DNA of 10,005 nucleotides, from NCBI GenBank assembly GCA_015654825.1, contig JAATGE010000490.1, forward strand, positions 1 to 10,005, in the 5' to 3' direction. A program made the translations under genes and the position numbers. This stretch comes from Rhodospirillales bacterium (lineage in GTDB: Bacteria; Pseudomonadota; Alphaproteobacteria; Acetobacterales; Acetobacteraceae). The notes beneath the pieces were generated by a model that was given only the letters and a program-made list of their open reading frames with translations, was not told where the DNA came from and searched no databases. This document shows positions 1-5,897 of the stretch, piece after piece (within the stretch, counting starts at the first letter, position 1; each line of letters begins with the position of its first letter).

Positions 1-929
1 CCGAGCGCGGCATCCTCCAGGTTGGCGGAGTGCGTGACAAAGGCAGGGTTCTTGCCGCCCATCTCAGCCAGCACCGGGCGGGCGTAGCTGCCGCCTGCGA
101 TCCTGCGGTGGATATCCATGCCGGCGGCGTGGCTGCCGGTGATGGCGATGCCGTCTACGTCCCCGGCGGTGAGCGCCTGGCCGGTTTGGCGGTTGCCGAA
201 TATCAGGTTCAGTACACCGTCGGGTAGACCGCCTTCAGCCAGACAGGACACCAGCAGCGAGGCGGTCAGGCCGCTCGCCTCGCCGGGTTTCAGCACCACG
301 GTGTTGCCGGCGATCAGCGCGGCTGCTGTCATGCCCAGCGTGAGAGCCACCGGGAAGTTGAAGGGTGAAATGACGGCGAATACCCCATAGGGGCGCAAGG
401 TCAGGGTGGATGTTTCGCCACTGATCGCAGCCGGACGGGCCATGGCAAATCCATTGTGCCGCTCCATTTCCGTGCAATAATATTCGATAAGATCGATCGC
501 TTCCTCGACCTCGCCGACTGCCTCGAGGCGTGACTTGCCGACTTCGATCAGGCAGGCAATGGCGATTTCATATTTCTTCGCCGCCAGTGCGCGGGCGCCT
601 GCCCGCAAAAATCCGATGCGTGACGGAAAGGTACGCGCGCGCCAGTCGGGGGCCGCCGCACGGGCCGCGGCGATCGCCGACGCGACCTGGCCGGGTGCGG
701 CGATCGGAAACTCGCCAAGAATAATCGCGTCGTGGATCGGGCTTCGAACCGCGGTGGGTGGCCCCTCGGCGACAGGCTTGCCGCCGATCAGATGTGTGTG
801 CTGCCTCCCGAGCAGACGCTGTTCCGTGTCGTGCAGCGTAGCATCGATATGCGCGTGCACCGGCGAAAAATCGTCGCCGAGGTTGGTGTAGGTCACTCGC
901 GGCAATGCGGCGATTTCGCTAGGCGTCAT
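1..929 (-). CDS. Aldehyde dehydrogenase, P5C dehydrogenase-like (3' end cut by window)
   Basis: NAD(P)-dependent oxidation of an aldehyde to a carboxylic acid, in the cytoplasm. About 309 residues are visible; the catalytic-cysteine half lies beyond the window edge. Seen in the translation: ISPFNFP at residues 187-193, cofactor-binding KPGEAS from K214 with E217 (an acidic residue here is usual in NAD-preferring members), the glycine motif TGS at 264-266, and EMGGKNP with the general-base glutamate E289. ISPFNFP and EMGGKNP are typical of the 1-pyrroline-5-carboxylate (glutamate semialdehyde) dehydrogenase branch, but the true substrate cannot be read from this. The start ATG (929-927) overlaps the stop of the P1 peptidase gene as ATGA, so it is translationally coupled and the last visible gene of the operon. 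In context it probably oxidises the aldehyde made by the FMN amine dehydrogenase or the aminotransferase. Family is certain, specificity is not. Confidence 0.94.
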   Translation of the reverse strand, partial: MTPSEIAALPRVTYTNLGDDFSPVHAHIDATLHDTEQRLLGRQHTHLIGGKPVAEGPPTAVRSPIHDAIILGEFPIAAPGQVASAIAAARAAAPDWRARTFPSRIGFLRAGARALAAKKYEIAIACLIEVGKSRLEAVGEVEEAIDLIEYYCTEMERHNGFAMARPAAISGETSTLTLRPYGVFAVISPFNFPVALTLGMTAAALIAGNTVVLKPGEASGLTASLLVSCLAEGGLPDGVLNLIFGNRQTGQALTAGDVDGIAITGSHAAGMDIHRRIAGGSYARPVLAEMGGKNPAFVTHSANLEDAAL

Positions 930-2119
930 GGTGCGTGCCTGCCATATTGTCTTAGAAGCTTGATGAGCTCGTCACGGGGAATGGCGAAATAGCGCATGCC
1001 GTCGATGCCGGTCATGGTGCGCGCGGCCACCATTGCATTGACGATCGCCTCCTCGGTGGCCTCGACGGTAGCCTCGAAAACCGGATCGACCGCCTGGTTC
1101 GCCAACTGGGCGATCGGCGGCGCCTGCGTCTGATCCACGTGGTTCACTTGCGCGGCCGCGGTGCTGAAGGCAAGCATCAGGTCGCCCGAATCGTTGCCGG
1201 CGTAGGAGCCGAGACGGGCGAGGCCGAGTGCCGTACGCTTGGCGACGCGGGTGAGCTGGGTGGGGGTGAGCGGTGCGTCGGTACCGGCAACGATGATGAT
1301 CGATCCATGATCGGGGCGTTTCTGGCCGACGCTGCCGTCATTCCGGCATTTCGGCATTTTTTGCGGCGGCGCCAGGGCGGGATCGTAACAAGGTAGCCAG
1401 CGATCGGCCAACGCCTCGCCCGCCGGAACGCCGGCAATGCGCAACGTCTTGCGATCGCCAGTATTGCACTGGACCAGCACGCCGACCGTGTAGCCGTGGC
1501 CGCCGGCTTGGATGCGCCGCGACGCGGTGCCGATGCCGCCCTTGAAACCAAAGCATACCATACCAGTTCCACCGCCGACATTGCCTTCCTCCACCGCGCC
1601 GCCATGTGCCGCGTTGAGCGCGCGGATTGCGTCGGTTGGCTGCACGTGAAATCCCTCGATGTCATTGAGCCATCCGTCCCAAGTTTCAGCGACGACCGGC
1701 GTCGCGGTGTGGCCGATGGCGTGCTGCGACCATTGCATGATGCCCGCATAGACCTGGCCGATCGCGTTGGTATTGCTGATGCCAATCGGGCCGTCGATCG
1801 TGCCGATATCGGTAAGATAGGCCTGGCCGGTCATTTCGCCATTGCCGTTCAAGTCGAACGTGCCGCCGTAGACGGGCTCGCCGCCGCGCCCGCGCGGCAG
1901 GATGGTGGTTACGCCGGTTCGGATCGGGCCTTTACCGATCTCAAGCTTTCCGTTGCCGGCGATCAGGGTGACCTGGCCGACCTCGACGCCCTTGATGTCC
2001 GTGATGGCATTGAGCGGACCTGGTGTACCCTCGAACGGCACGCCGAGGTCCCGCGCGCGCGGTGCCGCCGCGGCACAGGCAATTGCCAATCCCATGCCGA
2101 TCAGGCGACGTGGGTCCAT
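926..2119 (-). CDS. P1 family (DmpA/BapA-type, S58) aminopeptidase
   Basis: Predicted autoprocessing N-terminal-nucleophile hydrolase of 397 residues, close to the usual family length. The family includes DmpA (L-/D-aminopeptidase) and BapA (beta-aminopeptidase, cleaving beta-alanyl peptides such as carnosine). Seen: family opening DLGVPFEGTPGPLNAITD at 24-41; TWDGWLND at 146-153; N219 in VQCNTGDRKTL; the self-cleavage Gly272/Ser273 in DHGSIIIVAGTDAPL; and NDSGDLMLAFSTA at 309-321, where S311 and D313 match the Ser/acidic pair of the active site. Cleavage would give an alpha chain of about 272 and a beta chain of about 125 residues. The start at 2119 overlaps the upstream gene by 19 bases and has GGAAG (2128-2124) only 4 bases ahead; ATG at 2095 is an alternative without such a site. 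Residues 1-20 are arginines then a short hydrophobic run, perhaps a weak signal peptide. Alpha- versus beta-peptide preference cannot be decided here. Confidence 0.93.
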   Translation of the reverse strand: MDPRRLIGMGLAIACAAAAPRARDLGVPFEGTPGPLNAITDIKGVEVGQVTLIAGNGKLEIGKGPIRTGVTTILPRGRGGEPVYGGTFDLNGNGEMTGQAYLTDIGTIDGPIGISNTNAIGQVYAGIMQWSQHAIGHTATPVVAETWDGWLNDIEGFHVQPTDAIRALNAAHGGAVEEGNVGGGTGMVCFGFKGGIGTASRRIQAGGHGYTVGVLVQCNTGDRKTLRIAGVPAGEALADRWLPCYDPALAPPQKMPKCRNDGSVGQKRPDHGSIIIVAGTDAPLTPTQLTRVAKRTALGLARLGSYAGNDSGDLMLAFSTAAAQVNHVDQTQAPPIAQLANQAVDPVFEATVEATEEAIVNAMVAARTMTGIDGMRYFAIPRDELIKLLRQYGRHAP

Positions 2120-4179
2120 CGCGCTTCCATGGAAGGTAATTCACGCTTGCGAAGTTCTTCCGGCCCTGCCGCGTCGAGGCCGCGTGCGTGCTTGTGGCCG
2201 CTGTACACCGCCTGTTGAATCGTACTTGGCGCGAAACAGTCGCCGACGCGGGCGAGGCTCGCGATGCCCGCTTTTCCGAGATCCTCGCCGCGCGATTCGA
2301 GTGCGAGGAAAAGCTCCTCGACCGGCAATCGGGCGGTGACGGTAATTACGCTTGCGGCCTGCCGAGAGGAAATCGCGCCGGTCAGGCTGCTTTGCAAAAG
2401 AACCGAGCTTGCGGAAAATCCGACGACGTTGGTGTAAGGCACAATTTCGACGCCGAGGCCCGCGAGCCGGCGCGCGATCGGAAGCGCTTCAAGCGTGTTG
2501 GTGGTCCAGGCAGAAACGATCGCGGCCGGCGTGACCAGCGTGGTGGGCAGACCGGCCTCCCGGCAGCGCTCAGCGATGACGCCGCCCATGTAGTAATGGT
2601 CGTCGTCGAATATCAACACGGGGCCTGCCGGCATGCGGCCCGACATGATGTGATCGGGTGTAAAAATATCGGCTCCGTCGAAACCGCGAACGGCCGCGCC
2701 GTTTTCCCGACCGACCCCGTCGCTTCGCCAGGTGGCGCCGGTGGCGATGATGACGTGCGTGGCCCCGAAGCCAAGCACGTGGTCTGGCTCGATGAGGCTC
2801 TCGCGATAGATGCGGACATTCGCGAGCTTGGTCAGCTGACCGACGCGCCAGTCGCGCACGCGCCGCCATTCGGCAAGGCCAGGCAACGAGGATTCGCGTT
2901 CGACGCGACCGCCGAGCTCGCTGCCGGCTTCGGCGAGGTGCACCTCGTAGCCACGCCGCGCGGCGGCGAGCGCCGCTTCGAGCCCGGCCGGACCAGCACC
3001 GATTACCAGAACCGATCCGTCGGATCCTTTCTTCGGAATGCGTTCCGGGTGCCAGCCGCGGCGCCATTCCTCGCCCATCGTCGGGTTCTGCGTGCAGCGT
3101 AAATTTGTGGAGGTGTAGTCGCTTGAGACGCAGATGTTGCAGCCGATACATTCGCGAATGTCGTCAATGCGGCCCTCCTGGATCTTGACAGGTAGAAATG
3201 GGTCCGCAATCGACGGGCGCGCGGCACCGACAAAATCCAGGATGCCACGGCGAATTTGCGATACCATGCTGTCCGGCGAAGTAAAACGGCCGACGCCGAC
3301 CACTGGCTTCGTCGTCAATCGCTTGACGAAGCTTGTGTAGTGCTCCTGAAAACCTTCGCGCGAAAAGCGGGATGTCTGGCTGTCATTTGCCCATGTTGAA
3401 AGATTGACGTCCCAAAGATCGGGAAGCTCGGCGAGCATGGCGACGATGTCGTGTGCTTCGCCGTCATGGGTGATGCCGGACGGGCCGATCAATTCGTCCA
3501 CACCGAGACGCACTGCGACGGCGCAGCGATCGCCAACCGCGTCTTTCGTATCCTCGATGATTTCGCGCAACAGCCGGACCCGGTTTTCCAAGCAGCCGCC
3601 ATATTCGTCAGTGCGGACGTTCTTGCGGGCCTGCAGGAAGTGCATGGCGATGCTGAGATCCTGCGTGGCGTAGACATAGACAATGTCGAAGCCGGCACGG
3701 CGTGCCCGGATCGCGGCGTCGCGATGCCAGCGACGCAGCGCACGGATATCGGACTTGTCCATGGCGCGGGCTTGAACGGGGGCATAGTAAATAATCGGGC
3801 GGTGCGAGGGTGCGAGCGGCGCCTCCCGGGTTCCCCAGTTCGCGCAGGACGCGCCATGATGCATGATTTCGATGGCGGCCAGCGCATCGTGTGCATGAAC
3901 CGCCTCGACCATCCGCGCCAACGCGGGAATGTCGTCGTCGTCCCAAAGGCGACCCTCATGAAACGGCTCGCAATCGCTGGTCGGATGGATTTCGACTTCC
4001 TCGGTGCACACCACCGCCCAGCCGCCCTCGGCTTTTACGCCACGCAGGGCCGCAAGCGCCTCGGGCTGCGTCCAGCCCATGCCGTTGCAATGGGGCGTCT
4101 GATAAAAACGGTTCTTTGCTACGACGGGCCCAATCCGCACCGGTTCGAACAGGATGTCGAAGCGTGGATCGCGGGTCAT
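2101..4179 (-). CDS. Covalent-FMN, 4Fe-4S amine dehydrogenase, histamine dehydrogenase-like (TMADH family)
   Basis: Oxidative deamination of an amine to an aldehyde plus ammonium, with electrons passing from FMN to the iron-sulfur cluster and then to an external acceptor. The 692 residues match the full length of TMADH/histamine dehydrogenase (about 76 kDa). Domains: TIM barrel with FMN (1-340), Cys cluster C344, C347, C350, C362 for 4Fe-4S, then two dinucleotide-binding folds (GAGPAG at 394-399; PVLIFDDDHYYMGG at 520-533). C31 in FYQTPHC matches TMADH Cys30, which carries 6-S-cysteinyl FMN. Pocket positions by my hand alignment: TMADH Tyr60/Trp264/Trp355 correspond to E61/W263/D354; histamine dehydrogenase of Nocardioides has Gln/Trp/Asp. 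Catalytic Y170 and D266 are kept, but TMADH His172 aligns with Q173. The start ATG overlaps the aminotransferase stop (ATGA), with AGGAAG (4193-4188) as ribosome binding site. The substrate is probably a charged primary amine rather than trimethylamine. 2,4-dienoyl-CoA reductases share the fold but are less alike here. Confidence 0.93.
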   Translation of the reverse strand: MTRDPRFDILFEPVRIGPVVAKNRFYQTPHCNGMGWTQPEALAALRGVKAEGGWAVVCTEEVEIHPTSDCEPFHEGRLWDDDDIPALARMVEAVHAHDALAAIEIMHHGASCANWGTREAPLAPSHRPIIYYAPVQARAMDKSDIRALRRWHRDAAIRARRAGFDIVYVYATQDLSIAMHFLQARKNVRTDEYGGCLENRVRLLREIIEDTKDAVGDRCAVAVRLGVDELIGPSGITHDGEAHDIVAMLAELPDLWDVNLSTWANDSQTSRFSREGFQEHYTSFVKRLTTKPVVGVGRFTSPDSMVSQIRRGILDFVGAARPSIADPFLPVKIQEGRIDDIRECIGCNICVSSDYTSTNLRCTQNPTMGEEWRRGWHPERIPKKGSDGSVLVIGAGPAGLEAALAAARRGYEVHLAEAGSELGGRVERESSLPGLAEWRRVRDWRVGQLTKLANVRIYRESLIEPDHVLGFGATHVIIATGATWRSDGVGRENGAAVRGFDGADIFTPDHIMSGRMPAGPVLIFDDDHYYMGGVIAERCREAGLPTTLVTPAAIVSAWTTNTLEALPIARRLAGLGVEIVPYTNVVGFSASSVLLQSSLTGAISSRQAASVITVTARLPVEELFLALESRGEDLGKAGIASLARVGDCFAPSTIQQAVYSGHKHARGLDAAGPEELRKRELPSMEARWTHVA

Positions 4180-5522
4180 GTGGCGATCTTCCTTACCGAT
4201 ACGAGAGCCGCATCGATCGCGGCACCGAGCATGTCAACAATGCGGTCGAGTTCGGCGTCGGTCGTGGTGTAGGGGGGCGCCAGCAGCACGTGGTCGCCCC
4301 TGCTTCCGTCGGCGACGGCGGGCCCGGGATAGACGAGCAGGCCACGGGAAAAGGCCTCAGCTTTTATCCGTGCAGCAAGGCCAAGCTGGGCTGAAAATGG
4401 CCGCATTGTGGGCGGATCGGCGACAATTTCGATCGCTTGCAGAAGACCACGACCGCGGATGTCCCCGACCGCCGGATGATCCGCGAAGAACTTGCCCAGG
4501 CGGCCGCGCAGGTAAGCGCCCGAGGAAATGACACGGTCAAGCAGGTTCTGCTGTACAACGACATCCTGCACGGCCAGGGCCGCCGCACACCCTATGGCAT
4601 GGGCGCTGTAGGTCTGGCCGTGCCGGAAGGCGCCGCTGCCGCACGCGATGGCATCATAGATGCGCCGCGAGCAGACGGTGGCAGCGATCGGCTGGTAGCC
4701 GGCGCCGAGCCCTTTTGCCAGCGTCACAATATCCGGAACAATGCCATCCTGCTCGCAGGACAGGAATGTTCCGGTGCGCCCGGCGCCGCACATGACCTCG
4801 TCGAGGATCAGCAACACGCCGTGCCGGTCGCATATGCGTCGGATGTCGGCAAAATAGCCGGGCGCTGGCGGAATGGCGCCGCCGGTGGCGCCGACTACCG
4901 TCTCGGCAATGAATGCCATAACTGTTTGTGGCCCATGTCGCAGAATTGCGGCTTCCAGCCCGGCAGCCGCGCGCGCGCCATAAGCATGGACCGTCTCGTG
5001 GGGCAGGGCGTTCCTATAGGCATGGCAAGGCTCGATGAATGTTACGGGAAACAACAGGTCCTCGTACAACGCCCGACGAGCCGGATTGAAGCTGACCGCG
5101 AGGGCGCCGAGTGTAGCTCCGTGATAGCTTAGCCGCCGCGAAATAACCCGGGTGCGGGACGCCTGGCCGCACTCCACGTGAAACTGCCGCGCCATTTTCA
5201 ACGCCGCCTCGACCGCCTCCGAGCCGCTGGAGGAGAAGTAGACATGGTCGAGGTCGCCCGGCGTCGCAGATGCGATGCGGTCAGCAAGCGCTTCGGCGGG
5301 TTGGCTGGTAAAGAAACTTGTGTGTGAATAGGCGATCTTGTGCAGTTGCGCAGTGATCGCGGCGGCGATCACCGGATGGCCGTGACCGAGACAGGACACC
5401 GCAGCGCCGCCACAGGCGTCGAGATAGGTTTTGCCGGTACTATCGATGAGTTCGATTCCGCGACCCGCAACGATCTCCGGCAACGTGCTGGCGGCATCCC
5501 GATGGATCAGGTGGCCGGTCAT
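4176..5522 (-). CDS. Class III PLP-dependent aminotransferase (omega-transaminase type)
   Basis: Transfers an amino group, usually a terminal or omega one, to a keto acid using pyridoxal phosphate; cytoplasmic. The length of 448 residues is normal for the class. Seen: GGAAVSCLGHGHP (38-50), phosphate-cup SSSGSEA (98-103 region), aromatic-His pair Y133/H134, AETVVGATGG (206-215), LDEVMCGAGRTG (240-251) with D241 for the pyridine nitrogen, and Schiff-base lysine K270 in LAKGLGAGY. T304 in HGQTYSAH binds the phosphate across the dimer, and GRG is at 357-359. Class III includes beta-alanine:pyruvate, ornithine, GABA and diamine transaminases, and I cannot choose among them. First gene of the operon; its stop overlaps the next ATG by 4 bases. 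The start ATG fits family N-termini, but no Shine-Dalgarno is visible and a GC-only hairpin sits directly before it. Family certain, substrate open. Confidence 0.95.
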   Translation of the reverse strand: MTGHLIHRDAASTLPEIVAGRGIELIDSTGKTYLDACGGAAVSCLGHGHPVIAAAITAQLHKIAYSHTSFFTSQPAEALADRIASATPGDLDHVYFSSSGSEAVEAALKMARQFHVECGQASRTRVISRRLSYHGATLGALAVSFNPARRALYEDLLFPVTFIEPCHAYRNALPHETVHAYGARAAAGLEAAILRHGPQTVMAFIAETVVGATGGAIPPAPGYFADIRRICDRHGVLLILDEVMCGAGRTGTFLSCEQDGIVPDIVTLAKGLGAGYQPIAATVCSRRIYDAIACGSGAFRHGQTYSAHAIGCAAALAVQDVVVQQNLLDRVISSGAYLRGRLGKFFADHPAVGDIRGRGLLQAIEIVADPPTMRPFSAQLGLAARIKAEAFSRGLLVYPGPAVADGSRGDHVLLAPPYTTTDAELDRIVDMLGAAIDAALVSVRKIAT

Positions 5523-5525
5523 GAT

Positions 5526-5542
5526 CGCGGGCGCGGCCCGCG
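5526..5542 (-). promoter_or_regulatory. GC-only hairpin just before the aminotransferase start codon
   Basis: CGCGGGC (5526-5532) and GCCCGCG (5536-5542) form a perfect 7-base-pair GC stem with a 3-base loop, ending 3 bases from the ATG at 5522. This is where a ribosome binding site should be, and no purine-rich site is seen nearby. In the mRNA it could limit initiation of the whole operon or mark a leaderless or otherwise unusual start. The structure is seen; the regulatory role is inferred, and a chance hairpin in GC-rich DNA is possible. Confidence 0.35.
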
Positions 5543-5789
5543 CCAGCCTGCGTTAGTGCGGCCGTGCGCCGATAGGACAATAGTAAATCGGAACAACGGG
5601 CAGGTATGGGCGAACGCGATGCGAGGATGGCTGACGCCAAATTCTACGCCGAAAGCGAACTGTAGCGGGAACCGCGACGCGCGACCATTGGGGATGTTGT
5701 TTGATTTCACAAGACCAGGGGACTAACCTTTCATCCAAATGTCAATTGCGGAAACCCGAGGCCACATTGGGGAGCGCGGAAGCCCAAAG

Positions 5790-5888
5790 CCCCGGCTGGC
5801 ACTGACTATCCGCGATGCCGGAAACGCCGCGTAGTGCCAGCGGGGTCTGGGGCCTACTGGCCCCAGCAGGTCCAGGGCAGAGCCCTGG
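5790..5888. repeat. Cluster of three GC-rich inverted repeats (palindromic intergenic element)
   Basis: Three hairpins stand in a row right after the hydrolase stop (5898). (a) CCAGGGC (5872-5878), loop AGA, GCCCTGG (5882-5888). (b) CTGGGGCC (5847-5854), loop TACT, GGCCCCAG (5859-5866), a perfect 8-bp stem. (c) A longer imperfect palindrome, 5790-5803 against 5833-5845 with one extra G in the left arm; its 29-base interior contains CGCG at 5811-5814 and 5828-5831 that can pair. The order on the transcript is a, b, c. No U-run follows, so this is not a textbook rho-independent terminator, although it may block 3' exonucleases or stop transcription. The compact design looks like a dispersed palindromic element; I recall similar ones in Acetobacteraceae, but copy number cannot be tested within one window. 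Confidence 0.7.
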
Positions 5889-5897
5889 CCTTGGCGC

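Larger units (their letters stand above)
5523..5897. other. Intergenic region between hydrolase and aminotransferase operon
   Basis: 375 bases with no convincing gene; small open frames here are extensions of shadows. The part next to the hydrolase (5790-5888) is filled by inverted repeats annotated separately. The remainder, about 5543-5789, is less GC-rich and must carry the promoter of the aminotransferase operon. A perfect TTGACA lies on the minus strand at 5745-5740 and could be a -35 box, but no good -10 box follows at 16-18 bases, so I do not call a promoter. No operator palindrome was recognised there. Confidence 0.6.

Noticed and set aside
1496..2218. Long plus-strand open frame opposite the P1 peptidase (240 codons)
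   Set aside because: Antisense shadow of a clearly conserved gene; GC-rich codon bias opens such frames, and the translation shows no family motif.
2188..3102. Plus-strand open frame of 304 codons opposite the flavoenzyme
   Set aside because: Same reason: the minus strand carries a full-length conserved protein through the whole stretch. The same holds for 3451-4272.
5872..5888. Rho-independent terminator of the hydrolase gene
   Set aside because: Strong hairpin but no U-run after it or after the following hairpins; described as a palindromic element instead.
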